Shown: positions 1 to 8,783, numbered from the stretch's first letter. The stretch: DNA of 13,381 bases from Peptococcaceae bacterium UBA3937 (GCA_002385735.1 DGEB01000053.1:14031-27411); one strand, 5' to 3'. Made by a program: numbers and translations. Notes: generated from the letters alone by a model not told the origin.

Positions 1-90
1 CCAACTCCGGCGCAGGCTTGGGTTTTTGAGCCAACTCCGGCGCGGGTTTGTGTTCTCGCCCCGACTCCTGCACGGCCTTGTGATCCTGCC
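1..90 (-). repeat. 30-bp tandem repeat encoding a 10-residue repeat in the ATPase
   Basis: Three imperfect 30-bp units (1-30, 31-60, 61-90) begin with ccaactccgg, ccaactccgg and ccgactcctg. Units 1 and 2 agree at roughly three quarters of positions. Unit 3 is more diverged, and 91-120 may be a fourth, degraded unit. On the minus strand they encode decapeptides such as GREHKPAPEL and AQKPKPAPEL. The repeat reaches the window edge, so the copy number is unknown. The reading frame is kept because the unit is a multiple of three. Confidence 0.8.
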
Positions 91-1753
91 CAGGCTTCCT
101 CCCCGACTCTCTCCCCGGCTCTCCTTCCGGTTCCACCGCCGGCCTGGACTCCTTGCGCCGCGTGCTTTCCTCTTTAGAAAGCTCCCGGTAACAAAGCCCC
201 AGCACCCGCAAAGCCTGGGCCGCCAGCCGATCATTTTGCGCCAAAATTTTAGCCTTGATTTCCGGCGAAAGTGGGATAATCTCCCCCTCCCACCATACCT
301 TGCTACATAGATTTAATAGCACGTCCGGCGCTCCTTTGGTATAGACCGTTTCCCTGCCGTCGCGCCGCCTGTAGACCACGCTCATGCGCTTACGCTCCGA
401 ATCAAAAGGAAACTCCGCAATTTTTTGCCTTTCCTTTTCCAGGGCTTCCCGCCAAAAGCCCCCTTTGCCCGCAGCCACCAATAATGCGCCTTCCGTGGGG
501 TCTCCGAGGATTTGCCATTCCGCTTTTCCCTGGCGAAACAGCCCCGTCAGGACCATCTCCTTTTTCTTCAGGTAAGCGTTATTACATAAAGCGGCAATCT
601 GGCACGCCAACTCCCATCCTTTTCTGTTTCTCCGCTCGCTCTCCGCTCCTCCGGTAAAACTAATTTTGCCGTGGGGCGCATAGCCTTCGCCGGAAAAGGT
701 GACGGTTTCCTCCCCCAGGCAGAACAGGCGCACCGTCATTTCATTCCGGGTTAATGTGCCTGTTTTATCGGAACAAATCACCGTGGCACAACCCAGGGTT
801 TCCACCGCCGGCAAAGCCCGCACAATCGCCTGGCGCTTCACCATTTTCTGCACCCCGATGGCCAAAACCACCGTCACAATCGCCGGCAGGCCTTCCGGAA
901 TCGCCGCTACCGCCAGGCTAACCCCGGTCAGCACCATGCGGTAAAGAGGTTCGCCCCGCAAGAGGCCCAGGAGCACCACGATGCCTACGATCAAGAGGCA
1001 ACAAAAAACCAGCCAGCGCCCCAACTGGGCCAAACGCTTCTGTAAAGGAGTGCCTCCTTCCTCCACTTCCTGGATAAAGCCGGCAATTTGCCCCATTTCC
1101 GTGGCCATGCCCGTGCCCACCACCAGCCCGGCTCCTTTGCCCCGGGTGACCACCGTGCCCATAAAAGCCATATTCCGCCGGTCCCCCAAAGGCGTTTTCG
1201 GCGAGCACACCACATCGGCGCATTTGGACACCGGAAGCGATTCCCCGGTCAAAACAGCTTCGTCCACTTCCAGGCGGTCGGCCTCACCAATCCGCACATC
1301 CGCCGGAATAATATCGCCGGTTTTGAGCAGCACCACATCCCCCGGCACCAGCTCTGCCGCCGGAATGACACTCAGCATCCCGTCCCGCTTCACCGTGGTT
1401 TCCTGGGCGGTCAGTTTCTTCAGTTTCTCCAGGGATTTTTCCGCCCGGTACTCCTGCAAAAAACCCAAACCCGCATTCATAATCACAATGGCCAAAATGG
1501 TTACGGCATCGGCCAACTCGCCTAAAAAAACGGAGATAAAGGCGGCGGCAATCAAAACCAGGACCATGAAATCACGAAACTGAGCCAGGAAAAGTGCCAC
1601 CGGGGCAATTTTTTTCTGCTCCTTTAACCGGTTCAAGCCGACCAGACTAATCCTACGCCGGGTCTCCTTCGTCGAAAGCCCCTTTTGAAGATCGGTCTGC
1701 AAATCCTGGGCTACTTCCGCGATCGTCATTTCCTCCCAGTGTTTTTGTCCCAT
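1..1753 (-). CDS. Calcium-type P-type ATPase (P2A), N-terminal 584 residues, cut by window edge
   Basis: Probable ATP-driven calcium export pump of the cytoplasmic membrane, PacL/YloB-like. The frame is open from ATG at 1753 to the window edge. Visible parts in order: cation-ATPase N-terminal domain (about 1-55), M1-M2 (about 60-98), actuator domain with TGES at 169-172, M3-M4 with the ion-binding PEGLP at 286-290, phosphorylation motif DKTGT with Asp329, and the nucleotide domain with GDPTEGAL at 417-424 and KGAP at 473-476. All catalytic motifs present in this part are intact. The PEGL motif and actuator layout fit P2A pumps; calcium as substrate is inferred from the family. A GGGAGG ribosome site lies about 10 nt before the ATG. 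The last ~60 codons are a low-complexity Pro/Glu/Lys/Arg-rich insert, placed where the family normally goes from the nucleotide domain toward the hinge. The family is usually about 870-910 residues, so roughly one third is missing off the left edge. It is divergent from the NFACT gene. Confidence 0.93.
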   Translation of the reverse strand, partial: MGQKHWEEMTIAEVAQDLQTDLQKGLSTKETRRRISLVGLNRLKEQKKIAPVALFLAQFRDFMVLVLIAAAFISVFLGELADAVTILAIVIMNAGLGFLQEYRAEKSLEKLKKLTAQETTVKRDGMLSVIPAAELVPGDVVLLKTGDIIPADVRIGEADRLEVDEAVLTGESLPVSKCADVVCSPKTPLGDRRNMAFMGTVVTRGKGAGLVVGTGMATEMGQIAGFIQEVEEGGTPLQKRLAQLGRWLVFCCLLIVGIVVLLGLLRGEPLYRMVLTGVSLAVAAIPEGLPAIVTVVLAIGVQKMVKRQAIVRALPAVETLGCATVICSDKTGTLTRNEMTVRLFCLGEETVTFSGEGYAPHGKISFTGGAESERRNRKGWELACQIAALCNNAYLKKKEMVLTGLFRQGKAEWQILGDPTEGALLVAAGKGGFWREALEKERQKIAEFPFDSERKRMSVVYRRRDGRETVYTKGAPDVLLNLCSKVWWEGEIIPLSPEIKAKILAQNDRLAAQALRVLGLCYRELSKEESTRRKESRPAVEPEGEPGRESGRKPGQDHKAVQESGREHKPAPELAQKPKPAPEL

Positions 1754-1899
1754 CTGTTTCTGCCTCCCGTGCCATCATGTTCTTCTTCCGAGGTATGTGC
1801 GCCCCGAACTTTTTAAAATCATATTCCCGCCCGGCGCAAAAAATACCCGTGCCGGCACATTCAACAGCATGAAGAGCAAGCTTCCTGAAAACACCCCTC

Positions 1900-1928
1900 T
1901 TCTGGAAAGCCCTGCCCCGTGGTATAAT
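1900..1928 (+). promoter_or_regulatory. Extended -10 promoter for the NFACT gene
   Basis: TATAAT at 1923-1928 is preceded by TG at 1920-1921, giving TGGTATAAT, a SigA extended -10. The hexamer 17 nt upstream (ttctgg, 1900-1905) is a poor -35, as is common when the TG element is present. Transcription would start near 1935, giving a leader of about 55 nt before ATG 1991. Confidence 0.65.
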
Positions 1929-1990
1929 CTAGGAAGATAACCAATCTGTAAAGAAACGGTAAGGATCTTAGCGAAACGGAGCGTATGCCG

Positions 1991-3869
1991 ATGTCCTTTG
2001 ATGGAATTGTTTTACGGGCCGTCACCATTGAATTAGCCTCAAAGCTGGTCGGCGCCCGTATTGATAAAATTTATCAACCAACCAAACATGAGCTGGTTAT
2101 ACTGCTGCACCAAAAAGGAGCAGCGCCCATCAAGCTTCTTTTGTCTTCCCTCGCCCCAGAGGCGAGAGTGCACCTGGTCACGGAAACCAAGGCCAACCCA
2201 GCCACCCCGCCCCTTTTTTGCATGGTCATGCGCAAGCACCTGGAAGGCGGCAGGATTGTTTCCATTAAGCAGCAAAAGTTGGAACGGGTCCTGGCCATCA
2301 ACTGTGAAGTTATTGATGAATTGGGGGAAAAGGCCTTCCGCCAAATCATGGTGGAAATCATGGGCAAACACAGCAACATTATCCTGATTGACCCTGTGCA
2401 GAATAAAATCATTGACGCCATCCAACGCATCCCGGCAGCCCTGAGCCGCTACCGGCAGGTCCTGCCCGGCCTGCCCTATATTGGCCCGCCCCCCCAGAAT
2501 AAGCTTGAACCGGAGGAACTCCAGGAGGAGGACTTTTACGAGCGGTTGCTGGCTTTGCCCCTCAGCACTCCTTTAAATAAAGCAATCCTGCAAACCGTCA
2601 GCGGCTTAAGCCCTCAATCCGTGGAAGAACTCCTTTACCGGGCCGGTCTTGACCCCCTGCTGGCCCTGGAATACTGCGGTGAATACGAACTAAACGCCAT
2701 CCGGCAGGTCATCGCGGAACTGGGTGCTCAAATTAAAAAAGGGGCATTCTCCCCCGAAGTCATCCGGCAGGATAAGCAGCCCCTGACCTTTTCCGCCTTT
2801 GCCTTAACCTCTTACCCTACCGAGATGCGCCTGAGTTTTCCTTCCATGAACGAAGCCCTCGCTTATTACTACCAGCATAAAAACAAGGCTTCCCGGTTCC
2901 AACAGCAAAAAAACAACCTGGAAAGCCTTGTGAAAAAGGAACTCTTACGCTGTGAAAAGAAAGCCGGCCTCCATCGCGAAACCATCCTGGCCGCCCAAAA
3001 TACCGAGCAGTACCGGCTCTGGGGAGAACTGCTCACCGCCGAGCTTTATCGACTGACCCCGGGGAAAGAAGCCCGTGTCCCCAATTATTATGACCCCGAA
3101 GGGAAAACCGAAGTAATTCCCCTGGATGAGAACTTATCGGTCAGTGAAAATGCCCAGCGCTATTTTTCCCGCTACCAAAAAGCCAAAAATGCGGCCGTGA
3201 AAGCCGAGCAACAACTGCAGGAAACCACGGAGGAACTCACCTACCTCTATAGTTTGCTTAGCTCCCTGCAAAGCGTCACCAGCACCGCCGAACTGGAGGA
3301 AATTGCCGAGGAATTGCGGGATGCCGGCTACCTTCACGCCGCCGGCCAAAGCGGTAAACAAGGCAAAAACGGCAAACAGAACAAAGGCGGTAAGAACAAG
3401 GCCCGGCAGAGCGCGGCAAAAGCGGGCCAGGCGCAGCCAGCCAGCCTGCCTGAAAAAATCAGACGGGATTCCTGGCTGATTTATGTTGGCAAGAACAATA
3501 AACAGAACGACATCTTAACCATGAAAATGGCCAAAGCCGACGACCTTTGGCTGCATACGAAGGAGATCCCCGGTTCCCATGTGGTCATCAAAAACCCGAA
3601 CCGGCTGGAAATTCCGGACGAAATCCTCGAGGAAGCCGCGCTGCTGGCGGCTTATCACTCCCAGGCCAGGAACTCCACCCAGGTGCCGGTGGATTATACC
3701 CTGCGGAAAAACGTCTGGAAACCCAAAGGGGCCAAACCCGGTTTTGTCCTGTATGAGAAGCAACGAACCATCTTTGTAACACCCAGTCCGGAAAAGATCC
3801 GGGAAATCCTCGCCGGGCAAGAAGAAGGACAAACGAGGGAAGGGCATAATGAAGAAACGCAGGATAATT

Positions 3870-3871
<2 letters not shown>
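1991..3871 (+). CDS. rqcH: NFACT protein, RqcH/FbpA (Rqc2) family
   Basis: Ribosome-associated quality control factor. In the family it binds obstructed 50S subunits carrying peptidyl-tRNA and recruits alanyl-tRNA to add C-terminal alanine tails. It is also known as fibronectin-binding protein FbpA. Parts seen (626 aa from ATG 1991): NFACT-N domain with the N-terminus MSFDG and EIMGKHSNIIL at about 122-132; helix-hairpin-helix region about 190-225; long coiled coil about 298-440; a Lys/Gly/Gln-rich linker about 453-480; and a C-terminal NFACT-R domain about 490-600 containing DDLWLHTKEIPGSHVV. ATG 1991 is preferred over ATG 1985 because GGAG at 1978-1981 is 9 nt from the former and only 3 nt from the latter, and because MSFDG matches the start I recall for B. 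subtilis RqcH. The Asp-Arg pair reported as essential for Ala-tailing is Glu98-Arg99 here. Confidence 0.93.
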
Positions 3872-4451
<580 letters not shown>

Positions 4452-5489
4452 TCACTCCTTTTTTTCCATAGTAGAAATGTTGGTCACTTCGAAATGAATA
4501 TATTGGCTTCCTAATGATTGCAACACCTCCCGAAAGTACGTCGGAATATCCGCTGTGAACTCCAGCCACTGTTTACTGCGGGGATGAGCAAAACCTAAGG
4601 TGGCAGCATGTAAGACCTGTCCGACTAAGTTAAGTTTTTCTTTCCGATAGCCATATTTCGCATCGCCCACTACCGGGTGATGAAGATAGGCCATATGGAC
4701 GCGAATCTGATGGGTCCTGCCGGTTTCTAAGGAACATTTGATCAGAGTATGGGCCGCGAAACGTTCCAAAACCAGATACCGTGTGACGGCGGGCTTGCTG
4801 TTTTTAAACACCACCGCCATCTTTTGCCGATCCTTTAAATCTCTCCCGATGGGCGCATCGATAATGCCTCCCGGCTCATTGAGCACCCCATGCACCAGGG
4901 CGAGGTACTCCCTTTTCAGTTCATGCTTTTTGAGCTGCGCCGCTAGTTCCCGGTGCGCCTCATTATTCTTGGCGACCACCAGTAAACCGGAAGTCTCCTT
5001 ATCAATCCGGTGCACAATCCCCGGCCTTAAGTCGCCGTTTAAATCAGAAAGCTTACACCCATAGCCCAGGAGCGCATTAACCAGGGTCCCCTGATAATTA
5101 CCAAAAGCCGGATGGACCACCATCCCCTGGGGTTTATTCACCACCAGCACATCTTCGTCTTCATAGACAATATCTAATGGAAGCTTTTCCGGTAAAATCT
5201 CCACCGGTTTTGGTGCCGGAATCCGGTATGTGATAAGATCGTCTGTTTTCGTTTTATAATTGGCCTTCACCGGCTGCCCATTGACCAAAACGTCTCCGTT
5301 CTCGAGCAAGCGCTGCACTTGCGTCCGCGTTAAATCCGGAAGCGCTGCGGTAAGATAAACGTCGATGCGCTTACCCTGCCCGCTTTCATCGATCCTCAGT
5401 TGCCCGGCCGCGCCCTTTGCTTCTTGGGCCGTTCTGGCTTGCCTTGCTCCGGTGAGGCTGCCTATTTTTATCCGGTAAGCTTTACCCAT
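4452..5489 (-). CDS. rluD: RluA/RluD-family 23S rRNA pseudouridine synthase
   Basis: Converts uridines of rRNA, probably of 23S helix 69 if it is a true RluD/YlyB orthologue, to pseudouridine. The 345-residue protein has an unusual N-terminal extension (about 1-38), an S4 RNA-binding domain (about 38-95, with DLTRTQVQRLLENGDVLVNG), and the catalytic domain with NKPQGMVVHPA around 118-128 and the HRID motif at 160-163, where Asp163 is the nucleophile. The later ETGRTHQIRVHM motif is also present. AGGAG at 5501-5505 is 11 nt from the ATG, a little far, so a start further in cannot be excluded. It lies between lspA (120-nt gap with no clear signal) and pyrR (6-nt gap), the arrangement of ylyB in Bacillus. 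Exact target uridines cannot be read from the sequence. Confidence 0.92.
   Translation of the reverse strand: MGKAYRIKIGSLTGARQARTAQEAKGAAGQLRIDESGQGKRIDVYLTAALPDLTRTQVQRLLENGDVLVNGQPVKANYKTKTDDLITYRIPAPKPVEILPEKLPLDIVYEDEDVLVVNKPQGMVVHPAFGNYQGTLVNALLGYGCKLSDLNGDLRPGIVHRIDKETSGLLVVAKNNEAHRELAAQLKKHELKREYLALVHGVLNEPGGIIDAPIGRDLKDRQKMAVVFKNSKPAVTRYLVLERFAAHTLIKCSLETGRTHQIRVHMAYLHHPVVGDAKYGYRKEKLNLVGQVLHAATLGFAHPRSKQWLEFTADIPTYFREVLQSLGSQYIHFEVTNISTMEKKE
4455..4460 (-). promoter_or_regulatory. pyrR ribosome binding site inside the end of rluD
   Basis: AAGGAG on the minus strand overlaps the last codons of rluD (GAG then TGA). The rluD stop and the pyrR start are 6 nt apart, so translational coupling is likely. 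Confidence 0.75.
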
Positions 5490-5609
5490 CTTTTTACATA
5501 CTCCTATGCGCTGCTTTTTAATTCATTCCGCTCCTAATACTATTATCGGTTTTGGGTTACTTCAATTTTACTTTTTATGCTTATTTCCTCTTTTTTTCTT
5601 CCGTTCTTG

Positions 5610-6062
5610 CTACTCGTTGCCAAAACGCTCCGTTATGATAATCTGCCAGGCCAATAAAACTGTCCCGATGACAATGGCCGAATCGGCTACGTTAAAAACA
5701 TAGGGCCACACCCCACGAAAATAAATAAAGTCCACCACCAGACCCGACTGCAGCCGGTCCAGCAGATTCCCCACCGCTCCTCCGGCCACCAGCCCAAAAG
5801 TGATCCCCAACAAGACTTTGCCCTGGGCCAGCGTAGCGTTTAAATAAATAAGCACGATTAAAATGGCCACAGTTGCCACAATAAAAAGCCAGGTTTTCTC
5901 CGCCAAGAGCCCAAAGGCCGCTCCCGGATTCTTAATATAGGTAATGTATAAAAAATCTTTTATCACCGGCAGCGAATCGCCGACCTGCATGTTTTGCACG
6001 ATAAGGTGCTTTGTCCAGCGATCGATTAAAAAAACAATGGACCCCACTATCCAAAAATACAT
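5610..6062 (-). CDS. lspA: Lipoprotein signal peptidase (signal peptidase II)
   Basis: Integral membrane aspartyl protease that removes signal peptides from diacylglyceryl-modified prolipoproteins. At 150 aa it is the usual length, with four hydrophobic segments (about 3-17, 57-76, 84-102, 125-143). The conserved boxes are present: KNPGAAFG around 44-51, GGAVGNLLDRL with catalytic Asp102, and FNVADSAI with Asn124 and catalytic Asp127. The ATG at 6062 has an AAGGGA-like site close upstream. An extended -10 promoter lies 55 nt upstream. It heads a likely lspA-rluD-pyrR transcript, while the DUF5665 gene just upstream may read through into it. Confidence 0.96.
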   Translation of the reverse strand: MYFWIVGSIVFLIDRWTKHLIVQNMQVGDSLPVIKDFLYITYIKNPGAAFGLLAEKTWLFIVATVAILIVLIYLNATLAQGKVLLGITFGLVAGGAVGNLLDRLQSGLVVDFIYFRGVWPYVFNVADSAIVIGTVLLAWQIIITERFGNE

Positions 6063-6115
6063 TCTTCCCTTACCCCGTTCTGCTTTGTTTTGGTTTGGTT
6101 GGCATTTCCAAAGTC

Positions 6116-6124
6116 ATTATACCA
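6116..6124 (-). promoter_or_regulatory. Extended -10 promoter before lspA
   Basis: The minus strand reads TGGTATAAT from 6124 to 6116, the same nonamer as before the NFACT gene. The -35 position inside the end of the DUF5665 gene is poor. Transcription would begin about 45 nt before the lspA ATG. Confidence 0.6.
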
Positions 6125-6138
6125 TAATTTTGGCATGA

Positions 6139-6465
6139 TTATTGCTGCATATTTTCATTAACCATCTCCACGATTTGCGCAATAAAGCTACTAATCAACG
6201 GAAGATTAAGCATCACTAATTGTTTCAATAAATACAGCAATAACGCGCCCAAAATCGTGAAGCCGACGGCCATCCCCAAACCACGGGCGATCCCTGCCAG
6301 AAAATTAGTCAGCAGCATTCTTTTGGGGTCATTCATATATTCCACATATTCCGCAAGTTTCATTTTCTCCATAACGAGGGCTAAATCCTTGAGGCGCTCA
6401 ACAAGCCTTTGGTTTTTTTCATCGTCCCGCTGCCGATGGCGATTCTCCTCCTTAGGAACGCTCAT
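6139..6465 (-). CDS. DUF5665 family small membrane protein
   Basis: A 108-residue protein of unknown function. It has a highly charged N-terminal third (about 1-25), a helical segment with MEKMKLAEYVEYMNDPKRM at about 32-50 that I recognise from DUF5665 proteins of Firmicutes, one clear membrane span (about 62-85), then a second amphipathic/hydrophobic stretch to the end (about 86-105). A weak GGGG-containing ribosome site precedes ATG 6465. It is often found next to lspA in Clostridia (from memory), as here, 76 nt upstream. It could act in envelope biology, but nothing in the sequence shows a catalytic site. Confidence 0.8.
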   Translation of the reverse strand: MSVPKEENRHRQRDDEKNQRLVERLKDLALVMEKMKLAEYVEYMNDPKRMLLTNFLAGIARGLGMAVGFTILGALLLYLLKQLVMLNLPLISSFIAQIVEMVNENMQQ

Positions 6466-6555
6466 TATTGATCACCCCGCTCTACAGATAGTATGCCCGC
6501 CAAGCCTCAACTGCTAATTTTTATCCCCGCTGGTGACAAAATATGTGGCTATCGC

Positions 6556-6584
6556 TTTACATGACCATCAAACTATGCTAGAAT
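6556..6584 (+). promoter_or_regulatory. Near-consensus SigA promoter for the cold-shock gene
   Basis: TTTACA (6556-6561), a 17-nt spacer, then TAGAAT (6579-6584), with TG at 6576-6577 giving an extended -10. This is the best promoter in the window. The start would fall near 6591. Confidence 0.75.
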
Positions 6585-6590
6585 AACTTT

Positions 6591-6699
6591 CGTAATTAAA
6601 AACGTTTTACCCATAAACCATTTTGGCCTCTTTTTCAGCTTGGTCAAAGGTTTTGGATTAAACTGTTTTGATCATCATGTTTGAAAAGGAGGTTCCAAA
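6591..6699 (+). promoter_or_regulatory. About 110-nt leader of the cold-shock gene
   Basis: Distance from the predicted transcription start to the ATG. Long leaders are typical of csp mRNAs and can refold with temperature. A strong AAGGAGG site lies about 7 nt before ATG 6700. No defined riboswitch was recognised. The stretch 6466-6555 further upstream shows nothing clear. Confidence 0.45.
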
Positions 6700-6897
6700 A
6701 TGCAAGGTAAAGTTAAATGGTTCAATGCCGAAAAAGGTTATGGCTTCATTGAATCAAACGAAGGCGGCGATGTATTTGTCCATTTTTCCGCTATTCAAGG
6801 CGAAGGCTTCAAAACTTTGGAAGAAGGACAGAGTGTTACCTTTGACGTTGTGCAAAGCAGCCGTGGTCCCCAAGCGGAAAATGTTGTTTGTGAATAA
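6700..6897 (+). CDS. Cold-shock domain protein (CspA/CspB family)
   Basis: A 65-residue single-domain RNA/ssDNA chaperone that melts mRNA secondary structure, in the cold or constitutively. It begins [20 protein letters not shown]1 is KGYGFI at 12-17 and RNP2 is VFVHF at 25-29, with the aromatic residues Trp8, Phe9, Tyr14, Phe16, Phe26, Phe29 in place. Length is normal for the family. The ATG has a near-perfect AAGGAGG site. It stands alone on the plus strand with its own strong promoter, long leader and terminator, so it is monocistronic. Which csp paralogue it is cannot be told. Confidence 0.97.
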   Translation: MQGKVKWFNAEKGYGFIESNEGGDVFVHFSAIQGEGFKTLEEGQSVTFDVVQSSRGPQAENVVCE

Positions 6898-6941
6898 ACA
6901 AACTGAAAACGTAGTTGGTCAATAGAATTGATCGCACAAAA

Positions 6942-6975
6942 AAGCTGTCTCATCTGTTGTTGGATGAGGCAGCTT
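6942..6975. terminator. Bidirectional intrinsic terminator between csp and the DUF711 gene
   Basis: A 13-bp stem with one G-U pair: arm 6942-6954 (AAGCTGTCTCATC) pairs with arm 6963-6975 (GATGAGGCAGCTT) around an 8-nt loop. The plus side continues ctttatttt. The minus side continues with a longer T run (seven T before GTGC), so it also ends the long minus-strand operon from the right. Confidence 0.85.
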
Positions 6976-7003
6976 CTTTATTTTCCTGGCTGGTTTTTCC
7001 TTT

Positions 7004-8374
7004 TTAGTTATTCAGCGCGACCAACGGGGCAGGAATCCTCCCCCCGCGTTTGATAAAAGCCTCCGCGCTATAGGGATGAAGCGGCATCACCGGCGCAGAA
7101 CCCAACAGCCCTCCGAATTCCACCCGTTCGCCTACTTTTTTCCCGGGGGCGGGAATAATCCTGACCGCGGTTGTTTTTTTGTTAATCATCCCAATCGCCG
7201 CCTCATCGGCAATAAGGGCCGCGATGGTCTCCGCCGGGGTATCCCCCGGCACCGCAATCATATCCAGACCCACCGAACAGACACAGGTCATGGCCTCAAG
7301 CTTATCGATCCCCAGCGCTCCTGCTTCCGCCGCCTTCATCATCCCGGCATCCTCGCTCACCGGAATAAAAGCGCCGCTTAAACCGCCCACATAGGATGAA
7401 GCCATGGCGCCGCCTTTTTTCACGGCGTCGTTTAACAAGGCCAGCGCTGCCGTCGTCCCGTGCCCACCGACCTTTTCCAGCCCCATCGCTTCCAGAATAT
7501 CGGCCACGCTGTCCCCGATAGCCGGTGTCGGTGCCAGGGATAAGTCCACGATGCCGAAGGGCACCTGCAAGCGTTTCGCCGCTTCCCGGCCCACCAACTC
7601 ACCCATCCGGGTCACCTTAAAGGCGGTATGCTTGATCATCGTGGCCAAAGTGCCAAAGTCCACGTCAGGATTCTCTTTGACCACATGATAAACCACGCCG
7701 GGTCCGCTTACCCCCACGTTGATCACCGTCTCCGGCTCACCAATACCATGAAAAGCCCCGGCCATAAAGGGGTTGTCTTCCGGCACGTTACAAAACACCA
7801 CCAGCCTGGCACAGCCCACGCCGCCGGCCTCCTTCGTGAGCTCGGCGGTTTCCTTGATAATCCTGCCCATCCGGTACACCGCATCCATATTGATTCCGGC
7901 TTTCGTCGTAGCTACATTCACCGAAGCACAGACCCGTTCGGTCGCGGCCAGTCCCGGGGCAATGGAAGCAAGCAGGATTTCGTCCCCCTTGGTAAAGCCT
8001 TTATGCACCAGCGCCGAAAAGCCCCCGATAAAATTGACCCCGACGGCCTTCGCGGCTTCATCCAGCGTCTGTGCCAGGAGGACGTAATCCTCCGCATCCT
8101 GACAGCCTTCCCCCACCAGAGCAATAGGCGTAACCGCAATTCGTTTATTAATAATCGGGATGCCATATTCCCTGGAGATATCTTCCCCGACCCGGACCAG
8201 GCGCTCGGCTTGGCGGGTGATTTTATCATAAATCTTCCGCGCCACCGTCTTAATGGCGCTGTCCCCACAATCGCGGAGACTAATCCCTAAGGTAATCGTC
8301 CGGATATCCAATTTTTCCGCCCTGACCATCCGGATGGTCTCCATAATCTCTTCCGGCGTAAAGGTAATGGGCAT
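7004..8374 (-). CDS. DUF711 / UPF0210 (PFL-like) family protein
   Basis: A 456-residue member of the UPF0210 family, annotated elsewhere as PFL family protein. To my knowledge the fold resembles pyruvate formate-lyase-type enzymes, but I see no glycyl-radical loop near the C-terminus, so it is unlikely to be a classical glycyl-radical enzyme. Recognisable blocks include [12 protein letters not shown] near the start, [14 protein letters not shown] in the middle, [38 protein letters not shown], and [17 protein letters not shown] toward the end, several with conserved Cys. ATG 8374 is preferred to TTG 8377 because GAGGG lies about 7 nt before it. The ACT-domain gene is 56 nt upstream, a pairing common in Firmicutes and Archaea. 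The function is unknown. It is the last gene of the minus-strand run, followed by the terminator at 6942-6975. Confidence 0.9.
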   Translation of the reverse strand: MPITFTPEEIMETIRMVRAEKLDIRTITLGISLRDCGDSAIKTVARKIYDKITRQAERLVRVGEDISREYGIPIINKRIAVTPIALVGEGCQDAEDYVLLAQTLDEAAKAVGVNFIGGFSALVHKGFTKGDEILLASIAPGLAATERVCASVNVATTKAGINMDAVYRMGRIIKETAELTKEAGGVGCARLVVFCNVPEDNPFMAGAFHGIGEPETVINVGVSGPGVVYHVVKENPDVDFGTLATMIKHTAFKVTRMGELVGREAAKRLQVPFGIVDLSLAPTPAIGDSVADILEAMGLEKVGGHGTTAALALLNDAVKKGGAMASSYVGGLSGAFIPVSEDAGMMKAAEAGALGIDKLEAMTCVCSVGLDMIAVPGDTPAETIAALIADEAAIGMINKKTTAVRIIPAPGKKVGERVEFGGLLGSAPVMPLHPYSAEAFIKRGGRIPAPLVALNN

Positions 8375-8430
8375 CAATCTTCCCTCGCTTTCACCGCTTG
8401 CTCGCTTGCGCCGTTTTCCCGCTCACGCTC

Positions 8431-8766
8431 TTAAATGCGGTGCATGTATTTAAAAATATCCTCATGCTGGGCCCGGATTTCCATGCCGATTTCCTGCCCC
8501 TTCTCCTTTAGTAATTGCTGTAACTCCTGCAGGCTCACGGTGGCCAGGGAAATATCCACAATCATAATCATCGTGAAAAACTCCTGCAGAATGGTCTGGC
8601 TGATATCTAAAATGTTGACCTGATGTTGAGCCAAAACCCCTGAAACCGCAGCAATAATCCCAATCTGATCCTGCCCCACCACCGTTACAACCACGCGCTG
8701 CGACTCCTTCGCCGCGTTTTCCCCACAAGAAAGCTCCTGAGCGAGCTCTTTTTCCGCTTGTTCCAT
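8431..8766 (-). CDS. ACT-domain protein (UPF0237-like)
   Basis: A 111-residue protein with one ACT domain at about 25-111, starting VVVTVVGQDQIGIIAAVSGV. ACT domains bind amino acids or similar ligands and control partner enzymes. This subfamily (UPF0237, GcvR-like) usually has about 90 residues, so the charged ~22-residue N-terminal extension is extra. It is probably real, because a full AAAGGAGGT site lies about 6-7 nt before the ATG at 8766. That site falls in the 17-nt gap after the permease stop codon, implying co-transcription with the ABC genes. The usual partner, the DUF711 protein, is the next gene, so the ACT protein may be its ligand-sensing regulator; this is inference from gene order. 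Confidence 0.88.
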   Translation of the reverse strand: MEQAEKELAQELSCGENAAKESQRVVVTVVGQDQIGIIAAVSGVLAQHQVNILDISQTILQEFFTMIMIVDISLATVSLQELQQLLKEKGQEIGMEIRAQHEDIFKYMHRI

Positions 8767-8783
8767 CCTTTTACCTCCTTTGG

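Noticed and set aside
918..1583. Several open frames on both strands (e.g. 918-1223 minus, 981-1583 plus, 1088-1525 plus)
   Set aside because: They are out of frame with the P-type ATPase, whose motifs run continuously through the same DNA. They have no family-like sequence or ribosome sites.
1818..1846. Possible promoter for the ATPase on the minus strand (TATGAT, with gtattt 17 nt upstream)
   Set aside because: The -10 is acceptable but the -35 is poor and no TG element is present, so it is too weak to annotate.
5506..5703. Plus-strand frame of 65 codons over the lspA-rluD gap
   Set aside because: It overlaps the 3' end of lspA antisense, has a low-complexity Phe/Leu-rich product and no ribosome site.
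6098..6125. CCAAA...TTTGG inverted repeat around the lspA -10
   Set aside because: Arms are only 5 bp and the inner part is not symmetric, so it is not convincing as an operator.
6668..6925. 85-codon frame overlapping the cold-shock gene
   Set aside because: It is out of frame with the well-supported csp gene and only open by chance.
7628..8290. 220-codon plus-strand frame opposite the DUF711 gene
   Set aside because: Its His/Arg/Asn-rich composition is that of an antisense shadow; the DUF711 protein on the other strand has clear family blocks.
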